Origin: Coccinella septempunctata
Lineage: Eukaryota > Arthropoda > Insecta > Coleoptera > Coccinellidae
Reading direction: 5' to 3'
Assembly: GCF_907165205.1 (NCBI RefSeq)
Contig: NC_058196.1
Coordinates: 538,501 to 602,500, forward strand
Length of the DNA: 64,000 nucleotides
Shown: positions 26,401 through 40,246 of the stretch, piece by piece
Layout: every line of letters starts with the position of its first letter
How positions within the stretch are numbered: position 1 is the stretch's first letter
Made by a program: the position numbers and the translations under genes
The notes under the pieces: model-generated
Seen by the model: the letters and a program-made list of their open reading frames with translations, nothing else
Database searches by the model: none
What the model was told of the DNA's origin: nothing

Positions 26401-28556
26401 GAAGCGCGCAGTCAGCTGTCTATAACTTCTATGTTTTCACGACTGTCGAAATGAGATTTTCACTCAGATGAAGGTGGAATATTCAGGATTCATAATTCGT
26501 AAGAAACTCTTCTTGCACCCCTTGCAGATTACCCTTTTTCGACATTTTTCCGTATAAAACACCGAATTTGCGCTATAAAGCGCGCAGTCCGCTGTCTATA
26601 ACTTCTATGTTTTCACGACTGTCAAGATGATATTTTCACTCAGATGAAGATGGACTATTCAGGATTCATAATCCGTGAAAAACTTTTCTTGCACCCCTTG
26701 CAGACTACCCTTTTTCGACCCTTTCCGTATAAAACACCGAATTTGCCCTAGAAAGCGCGCAGTCAGCTGTCTATAACTTCTATGTTTTTACGACTGTCAA
26801 GATGAGATTTTCACTTAGATGAAAGTGGACTATTCAGGATTTATAATCCGGAAAAAGCTTACCTTGCACCCCTTGCAGACTACTCTTTTTCGACCCTTTT
26901 CCGTATAAAACACCGAATTTGCGATATAAAGCGCGCAGTCAGCTGTCTATAGCTTCTATGTTTTTACGACTGTCAAGATGAGATTTCACTCAGATGAAGC
27001 TGGACTATTCAGGATTCATAATCCGTGAAAAACTTTTTTTGCACCCCTTGCAGGCTACCCTTTTCCGTATAGAACACCGAATTTGCGCTATAAAGCGCGC
27101 AGTCAGCTGTCTATAACTTCTATGTTTTTATGACTGTCAAAATGAGATTTTCACTCAGATGAAGGTGGACTATTCAGGATTCATAATCCGTAAAAAATTT
27201 TCTTGCGCCCCTTGCAGACTACCCTTTTCCGTATAAAACACCGAATTTGCTCTAGGAAGCGCGCAGTCAGCTGTCTATAACTTCTATGTTTTTACGACTG
27301 TCGAAATGAGATTTTCACTCAGATGAAGGTGGACTATTCAGGATTCATAACCGGTAAAAAACTTCTCTTGCACCCCTTGCAGACTACCCTTTTTCGACCC
27401 TTTTCCGTATAAAACACCGAATTTGCGCTATAAGGCGCGCAGTCAGCTGTCTATAACTTCTATGTTTTTACGACTGTCAAGATGAGATTTTCACTCAGAT
27501 GAAGGTGGACTATTGAGGATTCATAATCCGTGAAGATCTTCTCTTGCACCCCTTGCAGACTACCCTTTTTCGACCCTTTTCCGTATAAAACACCGAATTT
27601 GCCCTAGGAAGCGCGCAGTCAGCTGTCTATAACTTCTATGTTTTTACGACAATCAAGATGAGATTTTCACTCAGATGAAGGTGGACTATTCAGGATTCAT
27701 AATCCGTAAAAAACTTTTCTTGCACCCCTTGCAGACTACCCTTTTCCGTATAAAACACCGAATTTGCTCTAGGAAGCGCGCAGTCAGCTGTCTATAACTT
27801 CTATGTTTTTACGACTATCAAAATGAGATTTTTACTCAGATGAAGGTGGACTATTCAGGATTCATAATCCCTAAGAAACTTTTCTCGCACCCCTTGCAGA
27901 CTACCCTTTTTCGACCTTTTTCCGTATAAAATAACGAATTTGCCCTAGGAAGAGCGCAGTCAGCTGTCTATAACTTCTATGTTTTCACGACTGTCAAAAT
28001 GAGATTTTCACTCAGATGAAGGTGGACTATTCAGGATTCATAATCCGTGAAAAACTTCTCTTGCACCCCTTTCAGACTACCCTTTTTCGACCCTTTTCCT
28101 TATAAAACACCGAATTTGCCCTAGGAAGCGCGCAGTCATCTGTCTATAACTTCTATGTTTTCACGACTGTCAAGATGAGATTTTCACTCAGATGAAGGTG
28201 GACTATTCAGGATTCATAATCCGTGAAAAACTTCTCTTGCACTCCTTGCAGACTACCCTTTTCCATATAAAACACCGAATTTGCGCTATAAAGCGCGCAG
28301 TCAGCTGTCTATAACTTCTATGTTTTTACGACAGTCAAGATAAGATTTTCACTCAGATGAAGGTGGACTATTCAGGATTCATAATCCGTAAAAACTTTTC
28401 TTGCACCCCTTGCAGACTACCCTTTTCCGTATAAAACACCGAATTTGCTCTAGGAAGCGCGCAGTCAGCTGTCTATAACTTCTATGTTTTTACGACTATC
28501 AAAATGAGATTTTCACTCAGATGAAGGTGGACTATTCAGGATTCATAATCCGTAAA
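20431..28556 (+). repeat. 8 kb satellite segment, copy 2 of tandem pair
   Basis: This repeats 12480-20430 in the same orientation with few base differences and keeps the extra monomer at about 24088-24264. The copies begin to differ at about 28556, where copy 1 runs into the start of copy 2 through a hybrid monomer near 20430. The near-identity over 8 kb implies recent unequal exchange or replication-based duplication. Confidence 0.92.
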
Positions 28557-31500
28557 AAACTTTTCTTGCACCCCTTGCAGACTACCCTTTTCCATATAAA
28601 ACACCGAATTTGCGCTATAAAGCGCGCAGTCAGCTGTCTATAACTTCTATGTTTTTACGACTGTCAAAATGAGATTTTCACTCAGATGAAGGTGGACTAT
28701 TCAGGATTCATAATCCGTGAAAAAGTTTTCTTGCACCCCTTGCGACTACCCTTTTTCGACCCTTTTCCGTATAAAACACCGAATTTTCCCTAGGAAGCGC
28801 GCAGTCAGCTGTCTATAACTTCTATGTTTTTACGACTGTCAAGATTAGATTTTCCGTGAAAAACTTTTCTTGCACCCCTTGCAGACTACCCTTTTTCGAC
28901 CCTTTTCCGTATAAAACACCGAATTTGCCCTAGGAAGCGCGCAGTCAGCTGTCTATAACTTCTATGTTTTTACGACTGTCAAGATGAGATTTTCACTCAG
29001 ATGAAGGTTGACTATTCAGGATTCATAATCCGTAAAAAACTCTTCTTGAACCCCTTGCAGACTACATTTTTCCGACCCTTTTCCGTATAAAACACCGAAT
29101 TTGCCCTAGGAAGCGCGCAGTCAGCTGTCTATAACTTCTATGTTTTTACGACTTTCAAAATGAGATTTTCACACAGATGAAGGTGGACTATTCAGGATTC
29201 ATAATCCAGAAAAAACATTTCTTGCACCCCTTGCAGACTACCCTTTTCGACCCTTTTCCGTATAAAACACCGAATTTGCGCTATAAAGCGCGCAGTCAGC
29301 TGTCTATAACTTCTATGTTTTTACGACTGTCAAGATGATATTTTCACTCAGATGAAGGTGGACTATTCAGGATTCATAATCCTTGAAACACTTCTCTTGC
29401 ACCCCTTACAGACTACCCTTTTTCGACCCTTTCCGTATAAAACACCGAATTTGCCCTAGAAAGCGCGCAGTCATCTGTCTATAACTTCTATGTTTTCACG
29501 ACTGTCAAGATGAGATTTTCACTCAGATGAAGGTGGACTATTCAGGATTCATAATCCGTGAAAAACTTCTCTTGCACTCCTTGCAGACTACCCTTTTCCA
29601 TATAAAACACCGAATTTGCGCTATAAAGCGCGCAGTCAGCTGTCTATAACTTCTATGTTTTTACGACAGTCAAGATAAGATTTTCACTCAGATGAAGGTG
29701 GACTATTCAGGATTCATAATCCGTAAAAACTTTTCTTGCACCCCTTGCAGACTACCCTTTTCCGTATAAAACACCGAATTTGCTCTAGGAAGCGCGCAGT
29801 CAGCTGTCTATAACTTCTATGTTTTTACGACTATCAAAATGAGATTTTCACTCAGATGAAGGTGGACTATTCAGGATTCATAATCCGTAAAAAACTTTTC
29901 TTGCACCCCTTGCAGACTACCCTTTTCCATATAAAACACCGAATTTGCGCTATAAAGCGCGCAGTCAGCTGTCTATAACTTCTATGTTTTTACGACTGTC
30001 AAAATGAGATTTTCACTCAGATGAAGGTGGACTATTCAGGATTCATAATCCGTGAAAAAGTTTTCTTGCACCCCTTGCAGACTACCCTTTTTCGACCCTT
30101 TTCCGTATAAAACACCGAATTTGCCCTAGGAAGCGCGCAGTCAGCTGTCTATGACTTCTATGTTTTTACGACTGTCAAGATTAGATTTTCCGTGAAAAAC
30201 TTTTCTTGCACCCCTTGCAGACTACCCTTTTTCGACCCTATTCCGTATAAAACACCGAATTTGCCCTAGGAAGCGCGCAGTCAGCTGTCTATAACTTCTA
30301 TGTTTTTACGACTGTCAAGATGAGATTTTCACTCAGATGAAGGTTGACTATTCAGGATTCATAATCCGTAAAAAACTCTTCTTGAACCCCTTGCAGACTA
30401 CATTTTTCCGACCCTTTTCCGTATAAAACACCGAATTTGCCCTAGGAAGCGCGCAGTCAGCTGTCTATAACTTCTATGTTTTTACGACTTTCAAAATGAG
30501 TATTCAGGATTCATAATCCGGAAAAAACATTTCTTGCACCCCTTGCAGACTACCCTTTTCGACCCTTTTCCGTATAAAACACCGAATTTGCGCTATAAAG
30601 CGCGCAGTCAGCTGTCTATAACTTCTATGTTTTTACGACTGTCAAGATGATATTTTCACTCTGACGAAGGTGGACTATTCAGGATTCATAATCTGTAAAA
30701 AATTTTCCTTGCACCCCTTGCAGGCTACCCTTTTCCGTATAAAACACCGAATTTGCGCTATAAAGCGCGCAGTCAGCTGTCTATAACTTCTATGTTTTTA
30801 CGACTGTCAAAATGAGATTTTCACTCAGATGAAGGTGGACTATTCAGGATTCATAATCCGTAAAAAATTTTCTTGCGCCCCTTGCAGACTACCCTTTTCC
30901 GTATAAAAGACCGAATTTGCTCTAGGAAGCGCGCAGTCAGCTGTCTATAACTTCTATGTTTTTACGACTGTCAAAATGAGATTTTCACTCAGATGAAGGT
31001 GGACTATTCAGGATTCATCACCGGTAAAAAACTTCTCTTGCACCCCTTGCAGACTACCCTTTTTCGACCCTTTTCCGTATAAAACACCGAATTTGCGCTA
31101 TAAGGCGCGCAGTCAGCTGTCTATAACTTCTATGTTTTTACGACTGTCAAGATGAGATTTTCACTCAGATGAAGGTGGACTATTGAGGATTCATAATCCG
31201 TAAAGATCTTCTCTTGCACCCCTTGCAGACTACCCTTTTTCGACCCTTTTCCGTATAAAACACCGAATTTGCCCTAGGAAGCGCGCAGTCAGCTGTCTAT
31301 AACTTCTATGTTTTTACGACAGTCCAGATGAGATTTTCACTCAGATGAAGGTGGACTATTCAGGATTCATAATCCGTAAAAAACTTTTCTTGCACCCCTT
31401 GCAGACTACCCTTTTCCGTATAAAACACCGAATTTGCTCTAGGAAGCGCGCAGTCAGCTGTCTATAACTTCTATGTTTTTACGACTGTCAAAATGAGATT

Positions 31501-33480
31501 TTTACTCAGATGAAGGTGGACTATTCGAATTCATAATCCCTAAGAAACTTTTCTCGCACCCCTTGCAGACTACCCTTTTTCGACCTTTTTCCGTATAAAA
31601 TAACGAATTTGCCCTAGGAAGAGCGCAGTCAGCTGTCTATAACTTCTATGTTTTCACGACTGTCAAAATGAGATTTTCACTCAGATGAAGGTGGACTATT
31701 CAGGATTCATAATCCGTGAAAAACTTTTCTTGCACCCCTTTCAGACTACCCTTTTTCGACCCTTTTCCGTATAAAACACCGAATTTGCCCTAGGAAGCGC
31801 GCAGTCATCTGTCTATAACTTCTATGTTTTCACGACTGTCAAGATGAGATTTTCACTCAGATGAAGGTGGACTATTCAGGATTCATAATCCGTGAAAAAC
31901 TTCTCTTGCACTCCCTGCAGACTACCCTTTTCCATATAAAACACCGAATTTGCGCTATAAAGCGCGCAGCCAGCTGTTTATAACTTCTATGTTTTTACGA
32001 CAGTCAAGATAAGATTTTCACTCAGATGAAGGTGGACTATTCAGGATTCATAATCCGTAAAAACTTTTCTTGCACCCCTTGCAGACTACCCTTTTCCGTA
32101 TAAAACACCGAATTTGCTCTAGGAAGCGCGCAGTCAGCTGTCTATAACTTCTATGTTTTTACGACTATCAAAATGAGATTTTCACTCAGATGAAGGTGGA
32201 CTATTCAGGATTCATAATCCCTAAAAAACTCTTCTTGCACCCCTTGCAGACTACCCTTTTCCATATAAAACACCGAATTTGCCCTAGGAAGCGCGCAGTC
32301 AGCTGTCTATAACTTCTATGTTTTTACGACTGTCAAAATGAGATTTTCACTCAGATGAAGGTGGACTATTGAGGATTCATAATCCGTGAAAAACTTTTCT
32401 TGCACCCCTTTCAGACTACCCTTTTTCGACCCTTTTCCGTATAAAACACCGAATTTGCCCTAGGGAGCGCGCAGTCAGCTGTCTATAACTTCTATGTTTT
32501 TACGACTGTTAAAATGAGATTTTTACTCAGATGAAGGTGGACTATTCAGGATTCATAATCCGTAAAAAACTTTTCTTGCACCCCTTGCAGACTACCCTTT
32601 TCCATATAAAACACCGAATTTGCGCTATAAAGCGCGCAGTCAGCTGTCTATAACTTCTATGTTTTTACGACTGTCAAAATGAGATTTTCACTCAGATGAA
32701 GGTGGACTATTCAGGATTCATAATCCGTGAAAAAGTTTTCTTGCACCCCTTGCGACTACCCTTTTTCGACCCTTTTCCGTATAAAACACCGAATTTTCCC
32801 TAGGAAGCGCGCAGTCAGCTGTCTATAACTTCTATGTTTTTACGACTGTCAAGATTAGATTTTCCGTGAAAAACTTTTCTTGCACCCCTTGCAGACTACC
32901 CTTTTTCGACCCTTTTCCGTATAAAACACCGAATTTGCCCTAGGAAGCGCGCAGTCAGCTGTCTATAACTTCTATGTTTTTACGACTGTCAAGATGAGAT
33001 TTTCACTCAGATGAAGGTTGACTATTCAGGATTCATAATCCGTAAAAAACTCTTCTTGAACCCCTTGCAGACTACATTTTTCCGACCCTTTTCCGTATAA
33101 AACACCGAATTTGCCCTAGGAAGCGCGCAGTCAGCTGTCTATAACTTCTATGTTTTTACGACTTTCAAAATGAGATTTTCACACAGATGAAGGTGGACTA
33201 TTCAGGATTCATAATCCAGAAAAAACATTTCTTGCACCCCTTGCAGACTACCCTTTTCGACCCTTTTCCGTATAAAACACCGAATTTGCGCTATAAAGCG
33301 CGCAGTCAGCTGTCTATAACTTCTATGTTTTTACGACTGTCAAGATGATATTTTCACTCAGATGAAGGTGGACTATTCAGGATTCATAATCCTTGAAACA
33401 CTTCTCTTGCACCCCTTACAGACTACCCTTTTTCGACCCTTTCCGTATAAAACACCGAATTTGCCCTAGAAAGCGCGCAG
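27121..33480 (+). repeat. Further block duplications with 3.67-4.01 kb and 1335 bp spacing
   Basis: TAAAAAATTTTCTTGCGCC occurs at 27191 and 30861 and TATTGAGGATTCATAATCC at 27511 and 31181, both 3670 bp apart. TGCGACTACCC at 28741 and 32751 and AAGATTAGATTTTCC at 28841 and 32851 are 4010 bp apart. Inside, a 1335 bp unit starting at 28136 is repeated from 29471 to about 30658. This makes at least two generations of duplication. Confidence 0.85.
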
Positions 33481-33999
33481 TCAGCTGTCTATAACTTCTA
33501 TGTTTTCACGACTGTCAAGATGAGATTTTCACTCTGACGAAGGTGGACTATTCAGGATTTATAATCCGTAAAAAATTTTCCTTGCAATCCTTGCAGACTA
33601 CCCTTTTTCGACCCTTTTCCGTATAAAACACCGAATTTGCCCTAGGAAGCGCGCATACAGCTGTCTATAACTTCTATGTTTTTACGACAGTCAAGATGAG
33701 ATTTTCACTCAGATGAAGGTGGACTATTTAGGATTCATAATCCGTAAAAAACTTTTCTTGCACCCCTTGCAGACTACCCTTTTCCGTATAAAACACCGAA
33801 TTTTCTCTAGGAAGCGCGCAGTCAGCTGTCTATAACTTCTATGTTTTTACGACTATCAAAATGAGAATATCACTCAGATGAAGGTGGACTCTTCAGGATT
33901 CATAATCCTTTAAAAACTTTTTTGCACCCCTTGCAGACTACCCTTTTTCGACTCTTTTCCGTATAAAACACCGAATTTGGCCTAGGAAGCGCGCAGTCA

Positions 34000-34960
34000 G
34001 CTGTCTATAACTTCTATGTTTTTACGACTTTCAAAATGAGATTTTCACTCAGATGAAGGTGGACTATTCAGGATTCATAATCCGGAAAAAACTTTTCTTG
34101 CACCCCTTGCAGACTACCCTTTTCGACCCTTTTCCGTATAAAACACCGAATTTGCGCTATAAAGCGCGCAGTCAGCTGTCTATAACTTCTATGTTTTTAC
34201 GACTGTCAAGATGATATTTTCACTCAGATGAAGGTGGACTATTCAGGATTCATAATCCGTGAAAAAATTCTCTTGCACCCCTTGCAGACTACCCTTTTTC
34301 GACCCTTTCCGTATAAAACACCGAATTTGCCCTAGGAAGCGCGCAGTCAGCTGTCTATAACTTCTATGTTTTTACGACTTTCAAAATGAGATTTTCACTC
34401 AGATGAAGGTGGACTATTCAGGATTCATAATCCGGAAAAAACTTTTCTTGCACCCCTTGCAGACTACCCTTTTCGACCCTTTTCCGTATAAAACACCGAA
34501 TTTGCGCTATAAAGCGCGCAGTCAGCTGTCTATAACTTCTATGTTTTTACGACTGTCAAGATGATATTTTCACTCAGATGAAGGTGGACTATTCAGGATT
34601 CATAATCCGTGAGAAAATTCTCTTGCACCCCTTGCAGACTACCCTTTTTCGACCCTTTCCGTATAAAACACCGAATTTGCCCTAGAAAGCGCGCAGTCAG
34701 CTGTCTATAACTTCTATGTTTTTACGACTTTCAAAATGAGATTTTCACTCAGATGAAGGTGGACTATTCAGGATTCATAATCCGGAAAAAACTTTTCTTG
34801 CACCCCTTGCAGACTACCCTTTTCGACCCTTTTCCGTATAAAACACCGAATTTGCGCTATAAAGCGCGCAGTCAGCTGTCTATAACTTCTATGTTTTTAC
34901 GACTGTCAAGATGAGATTTTCACTCAGACGAAGGTGGACTATTCAGGATTTATAATCCGT
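34000..34960 (+). repeat. 350 bp dimeric higher-order repeat, three tandem copies
   Basis: A two-monomer unit begins with TTTACGACTTTCAAAATGAG at 34021, 34371 and 34721. In each full unit the first monomer ends GCGCTATAAAGC and the second contains AAGATGATATTTTCAC and ends in CCCTAGGAAGC or CCCTAGAAAGC. It is the clearest short higher-order repeat in the plus array. Confidence 0.8.
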
Positions 34961-37900
34961 AAAAAGCTTTCCTTGCACGCCTTGCAGACTACCCTTTTTC
35001 GACCCTTTTCCGTATAAAACACCGAATTTGCCCTAGGAAGCGCGCAGTCAGCTGTCTATAACTTCTATGTTTTTACGACAGTCAAGATGAGATTTTCACT
35101 CAGATGAAGGTGGACTATTCAGGATTCATAATCCGTAAAAAACTTTTCTTGCACCCCTTGCAGACTACCCGTTTCCGTATAAAACACCGAATTTTCTCTA
35201 GGAAGCGCGCAGTCAGCTGTCTATAACTTCTATGTTTTTACGACTATCAAAATGAGATTTTCACTCAGATGAACGTGGACTCTTCAGGATTCATAATCTC
35301 TAAAAAACTTTTTTGCACCCCTTGCAGACTACCCTTTTTCGACCCTTTTCTGTATAAAACACCGAATTTGCCCTAGGAAGCGCGCAGTCAGCTGTCTATA
35401 ACTTCTATGTTTTTACGACTGTCAAAATGAGATTTTCACTCAGACGAAGGTGGACTATTCAGGATTCATAATCCGTAAAAAACTTTTCTTGCACCCCTTG
35501 CAGACTACCCTTTTCCGTATAAAACACCGAATTTTCTCTAGGAAGCGCGCAGTCAGCTGTCTATAACTTCTATGTTTTTACGACTATCAAAATGAGATTT
35601 TCACTCAGATGAAGGTGGACTCTTCAGGATTCATAATCCCTAAAAAACTTTTCTTGCACCCCTTGCAGACTACCCTTTTCGACCCTTTTCCGTATAAAAC
35701 ACCGAATTTGCGCTATAAAGCGCGCAGTCAGCTGTCTATATTTTCTATGTTTTTACGACTGTCAAGATGAGATTTTCACTCAGATAAAGGTTGACTATTC
35801 AGGATTCATAATCCGTAAAAAACTCTTCTTGCACCCCTTGCAGACTACCCTTTTTCGACCCTTTTCCGTATAAAACACCAATTTGCCCTAGGAAGCGCGC
35901 AGTCAGCTGTCTATAACTTTTTTTTTTTCGACTGTCAAAATGAGATTTTCACGCAGATGAAGGTTGACTATTGAGGATTTATAATCCGTAAAAAACTTTC
36001 CTTGCGCCCTTTGCAGACTACCCTTTTTCGACCCTTTTCCGTATAAAACACCGAATTTGCGATATAAAGCGCGCAGTCAGCTGTCTATAACTTCTATGTT
36101 TTCACGACTGTCGAAATGAGATTTTCACTCAGATGAAGGTGGAATATTCAGGATTCATAATTCGTGAGAAACTCTTCTTGCACCCCTTGAAGATTACCCT
36201 TTTTCGACCCTTTTCCGTATAAAACACCGAATTTGCGCTATAAAGCGGGCAGTCCGCTGTCTATAACTTCTATGTTTTCACGACTGTCAAGATGATATTT
36301 TCACTCAGATGAAGATGGACTATTCAGGATTCATAATCCGTGAAAAACTTTTCTTGCACCCCTTGCAGACTACCCTTTTTCGACCCTTTCCGTATAAAAC
36401 ACCGAATTTGCCCTAGAAAGCGCGCAGTCCGCTGTCTATAACTTCTATGTTTTCACGACTGTCAAGATGATATTTTCACTCAGATGAAGATGGACTATTC
36501 AGGATTCATAATCCGTGAAAAACTTTTCTTGCACCCCTTGCAGGCTACCCTTTTCCGTATAAAACACCGAATTTTCCCTAGGAAGCGCGCAGTCAGCTGT
36601 CTATAACTTCTATGTTTTTACGACTGTCAAGATGAGATTTTCACTCAGATGAAGGTGGACTATTCAGGATTCTCAATCCATAAAAAACTTTTCTTGCACC
36701 CCTTGCAGACTACCCTTTTCCATATAAAACACCGAATTTGCGCTATAAAGCGCGCAGTCAGCTCTCTATAACTTCTATGTTTTTACGACTGTCAAAATGA
36801 GGTGTCACTCAGATGAAGGTGGACTATTCAGGATTCATAATTCGTGAAATACTTTTCTTGCACCCCTTGCAGACTACCCTTTTCCGTATAAAACACCGAA
36901 TTTTCTCTAGGAAGCGTGCAGTCAGCTGTCTATAACTTCTATGTTTTTACGACTATCAAAATGAGATTTTCACTCAGATGAACGTGGACTCTTCAGGATT
37001 CATAATCCCTAAAAAACTTTTTTGCACCCCTTGCAGACTACCCTTTTTCGACCCTTTTCCGTATAAAACACCGAATTTGCCCTAGGAAGCGCGCAGTCAG
37101 CTGTCTATAACTTCTATGTTTTTACGACAGTCAAGATGAGATTTTCACTCAGATGAAGGTGGACTATTCAGGATTCATAATCCGTAAAAAACTTTTCTTG
37201 CACCCCTTGCAGACTACCCTTTTCCGTATAAAACACCGAATTTTCTCTAGGAAGCGCGCAGTCAGCTGTCTATAACTTCTATGTTTTTACGACTATCAAA
37301 ATGAGATTTTCACTCAGATGAACGTGGACTCTTCAGGATTCATAATCCCTAAAAAACTTTTTTGCACCCCTTGCAGACTACCCTTTTTCGACCCTTTTCC
37401 GTATAAAACACCGAATTTGCCCTAGGAAGCGCGCAGTCAGCTGTCTATAACTTCTATGTTTTTACGACTGTCAAAATGAGATTTTCACTCAGACGAAGGT
37501 GGACTATTCAGGATTCATAATCCGTAAAAAACTTTTCTTGCACCCCTTGCAGACTACCCTTTTCCGTATAAAACACCGAATTTTCTCTAGGAAGCGCGCA
37601 GTCAGCTGTCTATAACTTCTATGTTTTTACGACTATCAAAATGAGATTTTCACTCAGATGAAGGTGGACTCTTCAGGATTCATAATCCCTAAAAATTTTT
37701 TCTTGCACCCCTTGCAGACTACCCTTTTCGACCCTTTTCCGTATAAAACACCGAATTTGCGCTATAAAGCGCGCAGTCAGCTGTCTATATTTTCTATGTT
37801 TTTACGACTGTCAAGATGAGATTGTCACTCAGATAAAGGTTGACTATTCAGGATTCATAATCCGTAAAAAACTCTTCTTGCACCCCTTGCAGACTACCCT

Positions 37901-40246
37901 TTTTCGACCCTTTTCCGTATAAAACACCAATTTGCCCTAGGAAGCGCGCAGTCAGCTGTCTATAACTTTTTTTTTTTCGACTGTCAAAATGAGATTTTCA
38001 CGCAGATGAAGGTTGACTATTGAGGATTCATAATCCGTAAAAAACTTTTTTGCACTTCTTGCAGACTACCCTTTTTCGACGCTTTTCCGTATAAAACACC
38101 GAATTTGCCCTAGGAAGCGCGCAGTCAGCTGTCTATAACTTCTATTTTTACGACTGTCAAAATGAGATTTTCACTCAGATGAAGGTTGACTATTCAGGAT
38201 TCATAATCCGTAAAAAACTTTTCTTGCACCCCTTGCAGACTACCCTTTTTCGACCCTTTTCCGTATAAAACACCGAATTTTCCCTAGGAAGCGCGCAGTC
38301 AGCTGTCTATAACTTCTATGTTTTCACGACTGTCAAAATGAGATTTTTACTCGGATGAAGGTGGACTATTCAGGATTCATAATCCGTAAAATACTCTCCT
38401 TGCACCCCTTGCAGACTACCCTTTTTCGACCCTTTTCCGTATAGAACACCGAATTTGCGCTATAAAGCGCGGAGTCAGCTGTCTATAACTTCTATGTTTT
38501 TACGACTGTCAAAATGAGATTTTCACTCTGATGAAGGTGGACTGTTCAGGATTCATAATCCGTAAAAAACTTTTCTTGCACCCCTTGCAGATTACCCTTT
38601 TCGACCCTTTTCCGTATAAAACACCGAATTTGCGCTATAAAGCGCGGAGTCAGCTGTCTATAATTTCTATGTTTTTACGACTATCAAGATGAGATTTTCA
38701 CTCAGATGAAGGATGACTATTCAGGATTCATAATCCGTAAAAAACTCTTCTTGCCAACCTTGCAGACTACCCTTTTTCGGCCCTTTTCCGTATAAAACAC
38801 CGAATCTGCCCTAGGAAGCGCGCAGTCAGCTGTCTATAACTTCTATGTTTTTACGACTGTCAAAATGAGATTCTCACTCAGATGAAGGTTGACTATTCAG
38901 GATTGATAATCCGTAAAAAACTTTTCTTGCACCCCTTGCAGACTACCCTTTTTCGACCCTTTCCGTATAAAACACCGAATTTGCCCTAGGAAGCGCGCAG
39001 TCAGCTGTCTATAACTTCTATGTTTTCACGACTGTCAAAATGAGATTTTCACTCAGATGAAGGTGGACTATTCAGGATTCATAATCTGTAAAAAACTTTT
39101 CTTGCACCCCTTGCAGACTACCCTTTTTAGACCCTTTTCCGTAAATAACACCGAATTTGCCCTAGGAAGCGCGCAGTCAGCTGTCTATAACTTCTATGTT
39201 TTTACGACTGTCAAAATGAGATTTTCACTTTGATGAAGGTGGACTGTTCAGGATTCATAATCCTTAAAAAACTTTTCTTGCACCCCTTGCAGACTACCCT
39301 TTTCGACCCTTTTCCGTATAAAACACCGAATTTGCGCTATAAAGCGCGCAGTCAGCTGTCTATAACTTCTATGTTTTTACGACTGTCAAGATGAGATTTT
39401 CACTCAGATGAAGGCTGACTATTCAGGATTCATAATCCGTAAAAAACTCTTCTTGCATTCCTTGCAGACTACCCTATTTCGACCCTTTCCGTATAAAACA
39501 CCGAATTTGCCCTAGGAAGCGCGCAGTCAGCTGTCTATAACTTCTATGTTTTTACGACTTTCAAGATGAGATTTTCACTCAGATGAAGGTGGACTATTCA
39601 GGATTTATAATCCGTAAAAAACTTTCCTTGCACCCCTTGCAGACTACCCTTTTTCGACCCTTTTCCGTATAAAACACCGAATTTGCGATATAAAGCGCGC
39701 AGTCAGCTGTCTATAACTTCTATGTTTTTACGACTGTCAAGATGAGATTTTCACTCAGATTAAGGTGGACTATTCAGGATTCATAATCCGGAAAAAACTT
39801 TTCTTGCACCCCTTGCAGACTACCCTTTGCGATCCTTTTCCGTATAAAACACCGAATTTGCGCTATAAAGCGCGCAGTCAGCTGTCTATAACTTCTATGT
39901 TTTTACGACTGTCAAGATGATATTTTCACTCTGATGAAGGTGGACTATTCAGGATTCATAATCCGTAAAAAACTTCTCTTTCACCCCTTGCAGACTACCC
40001 TTTTTCGACCCTTTCCGTATAAAACACCGAATTTGCCCTAGAAAGCACGCAGTCATTTGTCTATAACTTCTATGTTTTCACGACTGTCAAGATGAGACTT
40101 CACTCAGATGAAGGTGGACTATTCAGGATTCATAATCCGTAAAAAACTTCTCTTGCACCCCTTGCAGACTACCCTTTTTCGACCCTTTCCGTATAAAACA
40201 CCGAATTTGCGCTATAAAGCGCGCAGTCAGCTGTCTATAACTTCTA

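Larger units (their letters stand above)
1..40246 (+). repeat. Satellite DNA array, plus orientation, about 230 monomers
   Basis: Head-to-tail monomers fill this interval without a gap. Landmarks in order are GCTGTCTATAACTTCTATG, TCACTCAGATGAAGGTGG, CTTGCACCCCTTGCAGACTA and CCGTATAAAACACCGAATTT, then a variable end before GCGCGCAGTCA. Measured unit lengths are 165 bp (for example 1042-1206) and 175/176 bp (1-175, 176-351). The difference is presence or absence of a second CCCTTTTTCGA-type segment. End types include GCGCTATAAAGC, GCGATATAAAGC, GCCCTAGGAAGC, GCCCTAGAAAGC and GCTCTAGGAAGC, which define subfamilies. No frame stays open over the array and no transposon interrupts it. The array stops in the CTTCTA motif at 40246. 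Such size and homogeneity suit centromeric or other heterochromatin, but that location is inference. Confidence 0.97.

Noticed and set aside
1..40246. CENP-B box in the satellite
   Set aside because: The closest stretch, CCGTATAAAACACCGAAT, has CCG, T and CGAA at the wrong spacing, and TTCGACCC lacks the central A and CGGG. No monomer variant gives the motif.
1..40246. Hammerhead ribozyme in the satellite, as in some insect satellites
   Set aside because: A CTGATGA occurs only in a minority variant, and the consensus is CAGATGA. I could not place the GAAA core and cleavage site with paired stems on either strand.
1..40246. CRISPR array
   Set aside because: The repeats are contiguous long monomers without unique spacers, and the setting is eukaryotic.
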